A stretch of 64,000 nt of DNA from Leptospira weilii serovar Ranarum str. ICFT (lineage in GTDB: Bacteria > Spirochaetota > Leptospiria > Leptospirales > Leptospiraceae), in contig NZ_AOHC02000012.1 of NCBI RefSeq assembly GCF_000332415.1, positions 66,001-130,000 on the forward strand. Reading direction: 5' to 3'. Made by a program: the position numbers and the translations under genes. Positions 32,902-48,344 of this stretch are shown in pieces. Each line of letters opens with the position of its first letter. The stretch's first letter is position 1. The notes under the pieces were generated by a model, which ran no database searches, had not been told where the DNA came from, and was given only the letters and a program-made list of their open reading frames with translations.

Positions 32902-33675
32902 TTATGAATTCATTTGGTGTAAGATCTGCAACCCGCGCAAGGTCAACAGAGGATCGATCTTATCGAAAATTCCCGGATGAGAGGCGTCAATGACCGTCAC
33001 CAAACCTCCGGTTCCGATCACGCGGTAATCCTCGCCTTTTTCTTTTTTAATTTCACGTATGATACCTTCTAAAAGACCGATCCAACCGAAAAAGAATCCG
33101 GCTTGAATCGACTCGATCGTGGAATCTCCCAAAATTTTTTCGGGTGATTGAAAAACGATCGGAGGAAGTTGAGAAGTGTTTTTTGTCAAAGCGTCCATCG
33201 AAAGTTTCAATCCGGGCGCGATCACTCCTCCGAGATATTCGGGTTTTTCGCTCAAAACACAAAACGTAGTCGCGGTTCCCAAATCGATGATGATGGATTT
33301 TCCGGGAAAATCGCTCACACAAGCCGCCGCGTTTACAAGTCGATCGGCTCCGATTTCATAGGGCCTCGGATACGAAATCGAGAAAGGGAGTTTCATTTGG
33401 TAATGAACTCGAATCGCCTCGATCTTAAACCAATCTTGGAACATTCTCTCTAAGATCGGATTTAACGTCGGCACAACGCTGGAATAAATCCCGCCTGTGA
33501 TTTTTTCGTTTTCAATTTTGAATTCTCTTAAAAATCCCCTAAAGAACAATCCGAGTTCGTCGGAGGTCCTGTCCTTTCTGGTTACGGTTCGTCTGTGAAA
33601 AAGGGGAACGTTGTTTCCGTTTTCGAAAATTCCGAAAACAGTGTTCGTATTGCCGACGTCGACTACTAAAAGCAT
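32902..33675 (-). CDS. coaX: Type III pantothenate kinase
   Basis: The 257-residue ASKHA-fold enzyme phosphorylates pantothenate, the first step of coenzyme A synthesis. It has the phosphate-binding motif [19 protein letters not shown], the [16 protein letters not shown] motif, [14 protein letters not shown] and [11 protein letters not shown], all diagnostic of CoaX. Length is normal. It begins one base after the birA stop, so birA-coaX form an operon as in many bacteria. Confidence 0.96.
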   Translation of the reverse strand: MLLVVDVGNTNTVFGIFENGNNVPLFHRRTVTRKDRTSDELGLFFRGFLREFKIENEKITGGIYSSVVPTLNPILERMFQDWFKIEAIRVHYQMKLPFSISYPRPYEIGADRLVNAAACVSDFPGKSIIIDLGTATTFCVLSEKPEYLGGVIAPGLKLSMDALTKNTSQLPPIVFQSPEKILGDSTIESIQAGFFFGWIGLLEGIIREIKKEKGEDYRVIGTGGLVTVIDASHPGIFDKIDPLLTLRGLQILHQMNS

Positions 33676-33676
33676 T

Positions 33677-34435
<759 letters not shown>

Positions 34436-34715
34436 GCCCAATTCTATTGTAGGATCTTTGGTTTACGCAAGTAGAAAAAAGATCAAATCGAAATCGTTTT
34501 ATACGAAATGATAATCAAGTTTAAAACTTTTATCCTTCGCGAATCCTTTCTTTACGCGAATTGGGGACGAATCTTTTTCAGTACAACAAAACTCAAACGA
34601 TAAAATCAAAGATATTCGCGGATTGGACGCATTCGGATTGAATTAACGGCGGTTTATAAATAGAGAATTTTTATTGAAGAATCAAAAAGTAAAATTGGTT
34701 CCGCTCTTTATTACT

Positions 34716-34953
34716 TAACGTGAGTTCGGCGTATCCAATGCGAAAGCGATTGAAGCGAGATCAACAAATTGAAATGACGAAAGAAAACCGTTTTTCGATC
34801 GATCCATCAATTTGTTGATCAGAGCGAAACTAAAAAAACTCAATCTCGCTTCGCGAGATAGGTCCAGCCCAAAAACTGGAGCGGCACCGCTCTCTATGGA
34901 TCGCAGCGCCGGGGCTGGATTCGCCCAAATTTTCAACCATCGAACTCGCGTTA
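34716..34953 (-). repeat. MITE-like element, copy 3
   Basis: This 238-bp element starts TAACGTGAGTTCGGCG and ends CATCGAACTCGCGTTA, near-perfect inverted ends. Its reverse complement aligns along most of its length with the copy at 7904 (shared TTTGGGCGAATCCAGCCCC, GGGCTGGACC, ATCAACAAATTGATGG, TTTCGTCATTTCAATTTG, GCTTCAATCGCTTTCGCA). The middle holds further inverted repeats (ATCTCGCTTCGCGAGAT; GGAGCGGCACCGCTC). No coding capacity. Confidence 0.75.
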
Positions 34954-35012
34954 CTAAGAGTACTGACGACTCTTAGTAAGGAACCGCTTTGTGATTGTCG
35001 CGGACTTCAAAT

Positions 35013-35043
35013 CAAAAACCCCGATATCAAACCGGGGTTTTTG
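35013..35043 (-). terminator. Terminator downstream of thiolase
   Basis: CAAAAACCCCG and CGGGGTTTTTG form a perfect 11-bp stem around ATATCAAAC; on the - strand the stem runs into T-rich sequence. It lies 66 bases after the thiolase stop and can act in both directions. Confidence 0.75.
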
Positions 35044-35108
35044 AATTTCCGTTTTTCTTTTAGAAAAAACGGGGTCGATTTTCACTTTAGAAAAATCTAA
35101 AGTTCTAA

Positions 35109-36434
<1,326 letters not shown>

Positions 36435-36477
36435 TTTCTTTCTCCAAACTTCAAATTTTTAATCATAAATCCTATAT

Positions 36478-37338
<861 letters not shown>

Positions 37339-37357
37339 ATCGGCCCTCCGTATTTTT

Positions 37358-37456
37358 GGAGATTCTGACCCTATTTCGCGACCCGTAGGGAGCGAAATAG
37401 CGAAATGAAGCGAAATTGTATTCCCTCACATTTGCCTTTGGGGAGATTCTGACCCT
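37358..37456. repeat. 16-bp direct repeat pair
   Basis: GGAGATTCTGACCCTA occurs at 37358 and 37442, 84 bases apart, in the gap between the thioesterase and TetR genes. CTATTTCGC / GCGAAATAG forms an inverted repeat between the copies, followed by GCGAAAT-type short repeats. Confidence 0.55.
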
Positions 37457-37474
37457 AGTTTAGACGGAGCTAAT

Positions 37475-37516
<42 letters not shown>

Positions 37517-37602
37517 ATTCCTCACTTTCAAAGTCATTGACAGAAGTTTTTTCCGATGGGAAAATGAACCTTACACTTTTCTTGGATATACGGCGTTCCG
37601 TC

Positions 37603-38214
<612 letters not shown>

Positions 38215-38446
38215 GAGTCAGATATCGGTCGTTGGGAGTCAGAAGACAGGGTTTTAGAAATGAGTTTTCCAAAACAATCTAACTCGCAAAAGTTATAGCT
38301 GTGTCATTGGCTTGAAATTTTTAATAACGCAAAAGGAAACTCGGGTCCGCCTGCGCCTTTATGAATCCGCTTGGCGCCAAGGTGAAACCTAAACGCCGAC
38401 GAAGCCGAACATTCTTGTAAAGCGAAACGGTCGGTTTCCAGTAACT

Positions 38447-38976
<530 letters not shown>

Positions 38977-39098
38977 CATCTTCCCTTTTCGAGAACGTTG
39001 CAACACCCGGAAATATTCTTACTTTGATTTTTTGATTTTCAAGGAGCGGCAAAGAGGAAAAATCAACCCTACATCCGGACTCAACCGGGAGCAACTTT

Positions 39099-40016
39099 AT
39101 GAATGATCACCTCGCCTACGTATCCGACAATCGTTCGGTCCGAAATCCGATTCTTCAATTTTTAGCAGAAAAATGGTATACGATCCTTTGTCTCTGGCAC
39201 ACGATCATCGGAATTTTTATGGAGCTGGAAGATTCTCCCGAAGGTGATAAACGTCCCGTCGTGTTGGTGCCTGGGTTTTTAGGTAGAACTCTTTCTTGGG
39301 AAGCGATGCGCAAACATCTTTCCGCAAACGGACATCCGGTTTACGCGGTTCCGCTCGGTTTTCAAGTCGGGAACATCCGAACCAAAAGCAAAATTTTAGA
39401 AACATTCCTCATCGAAAAAAATATCAAAGACTGCTACATCGTAGGTCACTCAATGGGCGGTTTGATCGCTTCTGGTCTTACTTACAAAGGAAGAGATCGA
39501 GTTAAAAAAATCTTTATCGCGGGAACTCCCGTTCGTGGAACGAATCTCGCATACTTTGCTCCTATGTTTATCTGCTGCTGGCAAATGATGCCGAATTCAA
39601 AATACATTCAGGAAGTCGGCGCCGTATTCGAAAAGTTGCCTAATGTTCAATCCGTGTTCACGCAAAAAGATCAGTTCATTCTTCCTTCCGAAAATTCCCG
39701 TTTAGGTCATTTTGACGACGTGGAACTTCCCGAAGCCGGTCATTTGAATTTATTTATGGGCCCACTCGGAATCGAATGCCTGTTCGATTTGATCACCGCG
39801 GAAGAAAACAAGGATCCAAAACCGATCATTAGAAAAGTAGAATCTTCTAAACTACCGAAAGATGTCGAGATCCCGAAAACTCCCGCCCAATCCCCTGTGC
39901 CTACTTCCAAAAAAAAGTCGGCCCCTAAAAAAGATTCGTCCTCTTCAAAATCCTCAAAATCGAAATCGGTTCCTAAGAAAAAGTCGGTTCCGGTAAAGAA
40001 AAAGAAAAAAAGATAA
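39099..40016 (+). CDS. Alpha/beta hydrolase (lipase-like) with Lys/Ser-rich tail
   Basis: The 305-residue protein has the alpha/beta hydrolase core: [18 protein letters not shown] (oxyanion region), the nucleophile elbow [14 protein letters not shown] (Ser in GHSMG), [12 protein letters not shown], and a C-terminal His in [11 protein letters not shown]. These resemble triacylglycerol lipase/PGAP1-like esterases. From about residue 245 a low-complexity tail rich in Lys, Ser and Pro ([17 protein letters not shown] at the end) follows. Only weak hydrophobicity precedes the core, so export is uncertain. Substrate is not known. Confidence 0.85.
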   Translation: MNDHLAYVSDNRSVRNPILQFLAEKWYTILCLWHTIIGIFMELEDSPEGDKRPVVLVPGFLGRTLSWEAMRKHLSANGHPVYAVPLGFQVGNIRTKSKILETFLIEKNIKDCYIVGHSMGGLIASGLTYKGRDRVKKIFIAGTPVRGTNLAYFAPMFICCWQMMPNSKYIQEVGAVFEKLPNVQSVFTQKDQFILPSENSRLGHFDDVELPEAGHLNLFMGPLGIECLFDLITAEENKDPKPIIRKVESSKLPKDVEIPKTPAQSPVPTSKKKSAPKKDSSSSKSSKSKSVPKKKSVPVKKKKKR

Positions 40017-40420
40017 ACCGAGGCATGAGATAGTCGTATCTCCTATCGCAAGATAAACCGGTATTTTGATCTTTTCAATTCCCGGTTTGCCATCAATGTC
40101 CCGAAATTTTTCTCCTTATAAGTGATCGAATATCACCGTATTGATTTCCATTCCTTCTCAGAATTCCATTAAATCGAATTTATAATCGTACCGACTTTTT
40201 GCGTCCGTAGATATATTAAAAAGTCGGAATGCGTTTTTGAATAAGGGATGGAAATGGAACGGTTCCTACAAACCGTTTCATAAAAAAAATTGCTTGAAAT
40301 CGGGTCAAGTCCCCTCGGAATAAAATCAACGGAAAATGATCGACTTGCAAGATTCTTTCGTTCTTGCTTTTTTAGAGAATCGGTTTCGAAAATTTTAAAT
40401 CACTTTGAGGAGAACGTTTT
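40017..40420. other. Intergenic region with inverted repeat
   Basis: CCGACTTTTT (40191-40200) and AAAAAGTCGG (40218-40227) form a perfect 10-bp stem. AGATAAACCG appears twice near 40013 and 40051. GAGGAGAACG before 40421 is the ribosome site of the rhodanese gene. Confidence 0.5.
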
Positions 40421-40951
40421 ATGAGAATTCTTTTGATCCTACTACTGAGCGTTTGTATGAGCGGAACCCTAATCGCAAAAGAGAAAACGATGTTCAAAAC
40501 GAAAAACAAAATCCCGAATCGACTGATCGATTATAAGGGCTTTCAGAAAACCGTAAATTCTTCCTCGGAAGAAAGAGAGGCAAAACGTCTTACGGAAGAA
40601 GAATTTCTAAAGATGATTGAAACCGAGAACGTCATTCTTTTGGATGCGCGCAGCGAATCCCGTTACAAACTCAGACATATCCAAGGCGCGATCAGTTTAC
40701 CGTTTACCGAGTTTACAAAAGAATCCCTTGCAGAAGCGATTCCGAATCTAAATTCCAAAATCCTAATCTACTGTAACAACAACTTTACAGGCAGTCCTCA
40801 GGCTTTTGCAGCCAAGGCGCCTGCGGCTTCGTTGAATCTTTCTACCTTTGTTTCCTTGAAAGCGTACGGATATACGAACATCTATGAACTCGGGCCCTTG
40901 TTGGATATCAAAACCACAAAACTTCCTTTTGAAGGAACCGAAGTAGAATAA
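40421..40951 (+). CDS. Exported rhodanese-like protein
   Basis: The 176-residue protein has a signal peptide (ILLILLLSVCMSGTLIAK). The rhodanese domain follows: LTEEEFLKMIETENVILLDARSES, LRHIQGAISLPFTEF, and the active-site loop ILIYCNNNFTGSPQ with the catalytic Cys. It would transfer sulfane sulfur or act as a redox/structural domain in the periplasm. It stands alone on the + strand after a 404-base gap. Confidence 0.87.
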   Translation: MRILLILLLSVCMSGTLIAKEKTMFKTKNKIPNRLIDYKGFQKTVNSSSEEREAKRLTEEEFLKMIETENVILLDARSESRYKLRHIQGAISLPFTEFTKESLAEAIPNLNSKILIYCNNNFTGSPQAFAAKAPAASLNLSTFVSLKAYGYTNIYELGPLLDIKTTKLPFEGTEVE

Positions 40952-41398
40952 AAATACAAACTTCACGGGAGTTCCCGCGTTTCGAGTGACGCGAAGACTG
41001 AAGACTGCCGAGTGAAATTATATATTCGCAAAATGAAAATAATAGAGAGTCGCATAACGGAATATAATTTCAAAAAGAAGGACGGCCTCAAGAGCAAAAA
41101 AAAATAAAACGATTCAATCGTTTTCAAAATACGGAATATATTAAATTCAATATATACAAAATAACAAGAGCAAAAGCAGGATAAATAAAGTCATCCCCGG
41201 AAAGGCGGTTTGAAAAATAGAAACGTCTAAGAACAAATTCTCGATCCTTGTTGAGTATATAATAAATTTTGAATAAAATATATCCTTAATTTAAAAGAGT
41301 TTATTTCGACTCTTTCCGCTTTCTCCACAAACGTAGCCGAACCATTACTCTTAAAAATGGATTTGACGACTTTACTCGGTAGTAATCGACTATAAATC
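40952..41398. other. A+T-rich intergenic region before the Rpn gene
   Basis: It begins with ACGGGAGTTCCCGCGTTTCG (about 40967), the dispersed motif. The next 400 bases are strikingly A+T-rich (AATATATTAAATTCAATATA, AAAACGATTCAATCGTTTT), unlike neighbours, and hold no convincing gene. Confidence 0.5.
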
Positions 41399-42331
41399 AT
41401 GCCTGAAGTAAACAACCCACACGATCGATTGATCCGAGAAACCTTACAGGACAAGACGGAAGCAATTCCGTTTTTCAGAAAAACACTTCCTCCGAAAGTA
41501 GTCGAACTACTGGACTTGGAAAAGTTGGAACTATCGGAATCCAGTTTGATATCGGAAGAACTCAAGGAAGAGCAGACGGATTTGTTATTTCGGATTCCTC
41601 TACAATCCGGAAATCAAGCCAACGTCTACATTTTATTTGAACATAAAAGCTACTTAGACAACGGAATCTACATACAGCTCTTAGGTTATCTCTCCGAAAT
41701 CTATCGTAACCAACAAAGAAATGGAGAAAGATTATCCGTCGTAATTCCTTTCGTATTCTATCACGGAGAAAAAGAATGGAAACTCGGAGAAAGATTTTTG
41801 GATCAGTTCGTCCTAACGGAAGAGGAAAGAAAACACCTGCGAGACTTTGTTCCCGATTTCATGATCGACTTGTTTGATTTGTCCGGATTGGAATTTAAAG
41901 AGAAACTGGAGAGTATCACACTTCAGGTAATTTTTGGACTGGTCTACAGGATTAGAGAAGGGGAGGAAGAGTTTCAAAAAGCGCTCCCGGAACTTTTCTC
42001 CCTCTTACTTGAGATTGTAGAGGAACCAAAAAAGGTTGCTATCTTAAACAAATTATTGTTGTATATCTATAGTGTGAGGGATTCAAAACCGTCCGTTTTG
42101 AAAAAAATGCTTCATTTGTCGAGACTGGAAAGGTATGAGGAGTTGGCTATGACTACGGCGGAAAAATTAATTCAAGAAGGAAAGATCGAAGGAAAGATCG
42201 AAGGAAAGATCGAAGACGCTCGCAAGATGTTTGCAAAAGGAATCGATCTAAATACTGTTTTGGAAATTACCGATCTCACCGAGAAGGATCTTCGCAATCA
42301 CGGAATCGATTTTAGCTCCGTTAAAGGATAA
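41399..42331 (+). CDS. Rpn-family recombination-promoting nuclease / putative transposase
   Basis: The 310-residue protein belongs to the RpnA/YhgA-like PD-(D/E)XK family: [20 protein letters not shown] at the start, [12 protein letters not shown] with the catalytic Asp, [23 protein letters not shown] with the (E/D)xK pair, and [14 protein letters not shown]. Members are DNA endonucleases that stimulate RecA-independent recombination. The C-terminal region carries a short repeat ([17 protein letters not shown]) and ends in a small helical segment typical of the family. It sits behind an A+T-rich region, consistent with acquisition. Confidence 0.88.
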   Translation: MPEVNNPHDRLIRETLQDKTEAIPFFRKTLPPKVVELLDLEKLELSESSLISEELKEEQTDLLFRIPLQSGNQANVYILFEHKSYLDNGIYIQLLGYLSEIYRNQQRNGERLSVVIPFVFYHGEKEWKLGERFLDQFVLTEEERKHLRDFVPDFMIDLFDLSGLEFKEKLESITLQVIFGLVYRIREGEEEFQKALPELFSLLLEIVEEPKKVAILNKLLLYIYSVRDSKPSVLKKMLHLSRLERYEELAMTTAEKLIQEGKIEGKIEGKIEDARKMFAKGIDLNTVLEITDLTEKDLRNHGIDFSSVKG

Positions 42332-42485
42332 ATCCTTTCAAAACCGGTTTCAAGACACGCCGCCGAAGCGAAAAGTCTTGGCCGAAAGCAAAACCTGGAG
42401 CAAACGATCATAATGTTGCGATCCGTTCCGAACCGCATTGAGCCTTGAAAATCCCGCAACTCACGATGTCATAATTTAAGAAACG

Positions 42486-42529
42486 GGAATATACTAAAAG
42501 CCTAAAGTATATTCCATTTGAAATGGAAT
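42486..42529 (-). terminator. Inverted repeats at the ruvC 3' end
   Basis: GGAATATACT / AGTATATTCC (10-bp stem, 42486-42515) and an overlapping ATTCCATTT-G-AAATGGAAT (from about 42511) offer two mutually exclusive hairpins just after the ruvC stop. Neither has a long U-tract. Confidence 0.4.
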
Positions 42530-42531
42530 TC

Positions 42532-43050
42532 CTAATTTCGAATCCGCAACAAAGGACTGGAACTCATCGAAAGTCCGACGTAGGCCGCCGCAACCGCATC
42601 CCAGGAGTCGTCGTGTCCCGCAAGCAAGTCCACACCCAACAGAAGTTTCAAAGCCTGACGGATCTGTTTTTTGTCGGCGGTTCCGCTTCCCGTAGTTCCT
42701 TTTTTAATCTGAGAAACCGTAGGTTCTAAAATTTGAATATTCATTTCTGCTAATGTAATCAAAAGAACGCCCCTGGACTCGAATACTCGAGAAGCCGTTT
42801 TTTTATTCTTGGCAAAAAACATTTCCTCGACCGAAGCGACGGAAGGTTTGAATGTTTCCAAAATTTCAGTAAGCCCTTTTCGTAAAATCAAAAGATTTTC
42901 CGGACTCGGAGTTCCGGAAGGAACCTCGACGGTTCCATACGTTAAGATTTGAATCTTAGACGAGGCCTTTTCCAAAACCGCATATCCGGCACGATGCGAA
43001 CCCGGATCGATTCCGATGATCCTCAAAGAGTGAACGTTTTTTTTTAACAT
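42532..43050 (-). CDS. ruvC: Crossover junction endodeoxyribonuclease RuvC
   Basis: The 172-residue Holliday-junction resolvase has the catalytic acidic residues in [17 protein letters not shown] (first Asp), [14 protein letters not shown] (Glu), and [17 protein letters not shown] (paired Asp). Length is typical. It cuts junctions symmetrically together with RuvAB. It lies downstream of yebC in the same direction, but 400 bases of repeat-rich DNA separate them. Confidence 0.96.
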   Translation of the reverse strand: MLKKNVHSLRIIGIDPGSHRAGYAVLEKASSKIQILTYGTVEVPSGTPSPENLLILRKGLTEILETFKPSVASVEEMFFAKNKKTASRVFESRGVLLITLAEMNIQILEPTVSQIKKGTTGSGTADKKQIRQALKLLLGVDLLAGHDDSWDAVAAAYVGLSMSSSPLLRIRN

Positions 43051-44201
<1,151 letters not shown>

Positions 44202-44729
44202 GATTGTTATCCCTTACTTTTGATGATTGAATCGAACAAAGTTGATTCTAAGATTGATCCTTTCCAGAAATCAAAAAAAAGACATTCTGTCCATCCTTTT
44301 CGGAAGGAATAGATCGCAAAGTTAAAGGTTAGAATTAGAACCGATTCAAAATCGCAACGGTTCTCAAAATCGAATTTCGGATTCGCAAAAAGAATCTCTA
44401 AAACTCAAGATCGGCAAAAGAATCCGAAAAAGTTCGGGCGCTCCTGCGCCTTTACCGATCGCAAAACAAAGATTCAATGAGAAAAGGCGCAGGCCGGGCT
44501 TGTTCCGCGCTCCGGCGTGCGCAGCAGTCGTCTCTAACGAGACGACTGCTGCGCACGCTCCACATCCCTAGCGCATAGTATATTAGAATAATATTTTATT
44601 TTAAACATATTTGCGAATTCCATGATGGATCTTTGAAAAATCGATTCTCCATCCGTTTCATTGAAATGGACGATCGGGGCGGTTTTGTTAAACCCCACTA
44701 TCGAATTTTTCAACAACTCCAATATTTTT
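44202..44729. other. Intergenic region with strong hairpin
   Basis: Besides the 20-bp hairpin at 44515-44558, it holds CTGCGCCTTT (about 44444) facing AAAGGCGCAG (about 44483), an inverted repeat with a 30-base loop. GGCGCTCCTGCGCCTTTA resembles GGTCCGCCTGCGCCTTTA near 38346. No gene is supported. Confidence 0.55.
44515..44558. repeat. Perfect 20-bp stem hairpin
   Basis: GCGTGCGCAGCAGTCGTCTC and GAGACGACTGCTGCGCACGC are exact inverse complements with a TAAC loop. It is very stable, lacks a U-tract on either side and lies 170 bases beyond the 3' end of the TonB-dependent receptor gene and 314 bases before yebC. Confidence 0.85.
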
Positions 44730-47630
44730 CTAAAACTTAATCTGCATCCCGATACTGATGAGAGGATAATATTTCACTTGTCCGCCGATCGCGGTCGACT
44801 CGATATAATTGGAGTTATAAACCGGAGCGGGATTGCTCGGAGTGGTCATTCCCGTCAAAGGATTGGTAACGGCGTCCCTGGAATAAGGACCGAAATTATT
44901 GAACGTCTGACTGATCTGATTTCTATTTCCGAAAAAATTGATCAACTCCACGTAAGTGTTCACATAACCCCATTGGTAGTTCATAAAACGATCGATCCGA
45001 ATATCCAATTGATGAAAGTCCGGCCATCTTCCGGAATTATAATATTCGGAATACGTTGGATTGTAAAGATTGATTCCGGTGGACGCAACCGCCGAAGCCT
45101 TGGAAGAATCCACGATAGGCGTCATCGGAACGTTCGTGAGATATGTATATTTACTACCGAGCTGCCAACTCTGACCGAACTTCAACGCAAAAACCACGTT
45201 TAGGATATGAGTTCTATCGTAGTCGTATAACAGCAGTTTGTCGTTGTCCACAAGGAGTTCGTATTTCCCGTCGTCGTAGTAGTTGAGATAATTTCCGCCT
45301 TCGTGAATCTGATACTGAAGTTTATGACCCCTATTGTCTCGGGCCCTTTGGTTTTCTTCGTCGTCCGTAAGTTGAGGTTGGTGATTGTTTCTTTTTGAAA
45401 TGGAATTGGTATAGGAAATCCAACCGAAAAATCTGCGAGCGGAACCTTGATTGGCCTTCAAAAAAAACTCAACCCCTCTGGAATATCCGTCCCTTGAGTT
45501 GGAATAATTCATGTTTCTTACGATCAGAGGATTTTCTTGAACGTCGTCCGGATGATTGACGATGTCTCGTTTTTCGTTGTTAGGTTGATACGGATCTTGA
45601 ACATACGAGTCAGGAGTTACAAGATTGGAATATTGATTGTGAAAACCTTCCACCTTGATCAGATAATCCGAAGAAACTCTCTGTTCGATTCCACCGGAAG
45701 AATGAATCGAATGTTCCATCTTTAAATTTGGATTTCCGGATCGGGAAGAAAACTGTTCGATCTGAAGCGGAGCGTTGTAGTGTTCCCCCGTTCCCGCTAA
45801 GAACTTGGTTCCGGTTTTTAAAATCTCATATTCCGCTCTTCCTCGGAACGCGTCCTTTTTTTCGTGGACCTTATCGTAATAGTCGTGTCTGTATCCCGGA
45901 AGAACGCTAAAACCTCCGATCTTAAATTCCATTTCCGCAAAACCCGCAATCTCTCTGGTATGAATGGAATCCCCTTCGATCAAAGCGCGAAATTGACGAT
46001 TGGAATCCAGCAAGTCGTTGAAAAAATCGAGAAAGGTTGCGTTGGAAGATTTGATGTCTTCGCCCTGAAGTTGAATCGCCTTATCCCTGAGTTGTCCTCC
46101 GAAACGGAACGTTAGATACCTTTCAATCAAATTGATTCTTGTATTGTTTTCAACGAAGTTGACGTTTTGAGTCGTAACGTTCTGAAGTTCGAAAATCCGT
46201 TCCGCGGTCAGAGGATTTTTGAAATCCACTTCGAAAAATTCCTTAAAGTAATTATTGGAAACGGATACGGAAGTTTCCAACCAGGATTTGTTATTGTAAG
46301 TATATCGAAACCCGCTCGTTCTAAACAATCGATCCAAGCCGACCGGAGGACGACCCGAAGCGGCTTCTTGCAAAGTCGAAAGTCCGAGGAATTCCTTTTT
46401 GCTGTTTTCAAAATCGTCCTGGGCCTTCGTATATTTCTGCTTATCTTTGGCTCCGAACAACAGAACGTTAAACGTATGATTGTTTCCGGGTTTCCAGTTG
46501 AACTTGGCCTGATAATCTTCGTAGTCCGCGTATTTGGCGTCCCGAGGAATTCCGTCCGGATATAATTTTAAAAGAGCGACGTTCGGATAAGACTTTCTCG
46601 CGGAAACGATCGCATATAAATTTTCGGCGATTTTGTTTTGATGATAAACGTCGGAAAGAAACGTATTCAGATTCGTAACGGAGAAAGTTTTGGCGACCGC
46701 ATCCGGAGTTCGAATGTCGATGATTCCTCCCGTTGCGAATCCGAACTGTACGGGAAACGACCCGGAATAAACGTTAAAAGACTTTATAATATTATTATTT
46801 AATACGGAAGATTGATCGCCCAAGTGATAGGGATAGGACATCGGAAAACCGTCGAGGTAATAACCGTTTGCGAGAGCCCCTCCTCCGCGCATGACCAAAA
46901 ATCCGCGTTCGCTGTTGGAATACGGATTGGAGTTTCCCACGCTGTTCACCAAATTGTTAAACGAAGAGGAGGAAAGACCGATCGGAGGAACGGCGGCGAT
47001 TCCCGGAAGGGTTTGAATCGCCTTGAGTGCGTCGTTCTGAGCCCCGGGTAATCTTTGGATCTCCTCTTGATGAAGAGTATATCTGGAAAGAGATTCCAAA
47101 TCCTTTTCACCGTAAACGTTGATTTCTCCGGGAACGGGTTTACGCACAAAAAGAAATTTTTTCTGGCCGTCGTGTTCCACGGTTACGGTCTTTTTAAAAA
47201 CTTTTTCCGAAGTCATGATTCTCAAGTTGTAAGTACCGGGAGAAGGAAAGACAACTTTTACGGAACCTTCTCCGTTTGTAATGAGATACTTTCCGATTTC
47301 TTGAAATACGATCGGAGTGTTGGAGACGGCGTTGTTCCCCGTTTCGTCCGTGACGAGGATTTCGACTTGGATGGGTTTCTGCGCGAACAAAGGCGAATGG
47401 TAAAGTAGGATTCCGGCGACCAAAAGACCGTTCCGGAATCGAGTAATCGGAAAGGAAAACCGATAATAACGTATATTAAAAATACGTGTTTTCCTAATAA
47501 AAGCAATTTGAAACCGTAAGATTTTTTTTTCGAGATAAGTTATAGAAAAAATAAAACGGACGAAATAGAAGCGAACCGAATCTATTTCGTTCCTCCATTT
47601 TCTAAGAAGGAATTCGTTATATTTTTTCAT
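44730..47630 (-). CDS. TonB-dependent outer membrane receptor
   Basis: The long frame (966 residues) has an atypical 65-residue basic start, then a signal peptide (NGLLVAGILLYHSPLFAQ, about 67-84). A CarboxypepD-reg-like domain follows (about 85-155). The plug has EIQRLPGAQNDALKAIQTLP, then GFLVMRGGGALANGYYLDGFPM and VYSGSFPVQFGFATGGIIDI. The rest is a beta-barrel rich in aromatic strands and ends in QIKF with C-terminal Phe. It imports a ligand (siderophore, cobalamin or other) with TonB energy; the ligand is unknown. The true start may be downstream of 47630, nearer the signal peptide. It appears monocistronic. Confidence 0.9.
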   Translation of the reverse strand: MKKYNEFLLRKWRNEIDSVRFYFVRFIFSITYLEKKILRFQIAFIRKTRIFNIRYYRFSFPITRFRNGLLVAGILLYHSPLFAQKPIQVEILVTDETGNNAVSNTPIVFQEIGKYLITNGEGSVKVVFPSPGTYNLRIMTSEKVFKKTVTVEHDGQKKFLFVRKPVPGEINVYGEKDLESLSRYTLHQEEIQRLPGAQNDALKAIQTLPGIAAVPPIGLSSSSFNNLVNSVGNSNPYSNSERGFLVMRGGGALANGYYLDGFPMSYPYHLGDQSSVLNNNIIKSFNVYSGSFPVQFGFATGGIIDIRTPDAVAKTFSVTNLNTFLSDVYHQNKIAENLYAIVSARKSYPNVALLKLYPDGIPRDAKYADYEDYQAKFNWKPGNNHTFNVLLFGAKDKQKYTKAQDDFENSKKEFLGLSTLQEAASGRPPVGLDRLFRTSGFRYTYNNKSWLETSVSVSNNYFKEFFEVDFKNPLTAERIFELQNVTTQNVNFVENNTRINLIERYLTFRFGGQLRDKAIQLQGEDIKSSNATFLDFFNDLLDSNRQFRALIEGDSIHTREIAGFAEMEFKIGGFSVLPGYRHDYYDKVHEKKDAFRGRAEYEILKTGTKFLAGTGEHYNAPLQIEQFSSRSGNPNLKMEHSIHSSGGIEQRVSSDYLIKVEGFHNQYSNLVTPDSYVQDPYQPNNEKRDIVNHPDDVQENPLIVRNMNYSNSRDGYSRGVEFFLKANQGSARRFFGWISYTNSISKRNNHQPQLTDDEENQRARDNRGHKLQYQIHEGGNYLNYYDDGKYELLVDNDKLLLYDYDRTHILNVVFALKFGQSWQLGSKYTYLTNVPMTPIVDSSKASAVASTGINLYNPTYSEYYNSGRWPDFHQLDIRIDRFMNYQWGYVNTYVELINFFGNRNQISQTFNNFGPYSRDAVTNPLTGMTTPSNPAPVYNSNYIESTAIGGQVKYYPLISIGMQIKF

Positions 47631-47927
47631 ATTCGTTCCGGAAATTTCAAAAAATTGAGAAGGGTTCCTTTTTCAATCCATAAATTTTTTCGATCCGCTT
47701 TGAATCGGTTTTTAAATACGAAAGATCCGAACGACTCTCAAATTTTATAACCCTTCCCATTTATCCCCAACAAATCCCCATCATTTTATAAAGTGCAAAA
47801 ATATTAACGCAAAAAAATTTGATCCGATGACTGCCTATCTATTATTTATCCTATAATTTCTAGATCCTTTCAAACACGATAACTTACGAAAAGATCGGAA
47901 CGGATGGCGTGAAACGGATGTCCGGAG

Positions 47928-48321
47928 ATGACTTTGAAAAAACGAGACTTCCTTGTATTTGTTTTTATTTCTCTTTTAATCTTAGGAAATGAGAGGATTC
48001 GCTCGATGACAAAGTCGGAATTAGGAAAGGAAAAAGAGACACCTCGCGGAGGTATCATTCGTTGTGGAACCGACTTTTGTCTTGAGTTGACTTTTACCGC
48101 CTCGAAGTTAAATATTTATTTACTCGAAGTAGATGAAACGATTTTTATGCGCAGCCTTTTTCGGGCAGAATTAAATATTCCAGGGACAACGCGGGAATTT
48201 TTATTTACCATTGACGATCTTGGTTATCAGCGATGAAGAATCTAAAAAGTTCTTCTTCGAAAAAATTTCAGACATCGGAAAACAAATCGAAAATTTAAGT
48301 TCAACATACCTCACAAAGTAA
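47928..48321 (+). pseudogene. Short exported hypothetical gene, probably frameshifted
   Basis: From ATG 47928 a 102-codon frame encodes a signal-peptide-like start (FLVFVFISLLILGNE) and ends at 48236. In the +1 frame, 48175-48321 continues with a natural-looking C-terminus: LTILVISDEESKKFFFEKIS, then DIGKQIENLSSTYLTK. A single frameshift near 48130-48180 would join them into one protein of about 130 residues. So either the 102-residue product is real and the tail is chance, or the gene is broken. No family is recognised. It precedes the WGR array. Confidence 0.45.
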
Positions 48322-48344
48322 AAATTAGAATAAGGAAACCAACC

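Larger units (their letters stand above)
34436..35108. other. Intergenic region with MITE-like element and terminator
   Basis: The birA promoter region (-) occupies the left part. The MITE-like element spans 34716-34953 and a terminator hairpin 35013-35043. The remainder shows nothing recognisable. Confidence 0.5.

Noticed and set aside
41227..41565. 112-codon - strand frame overlapping the start of the Rpn gene
   Set aside because: It overlaps the conserved Rpn N-terminus and is Ser-rich antisense translation without a ribosome site or family.
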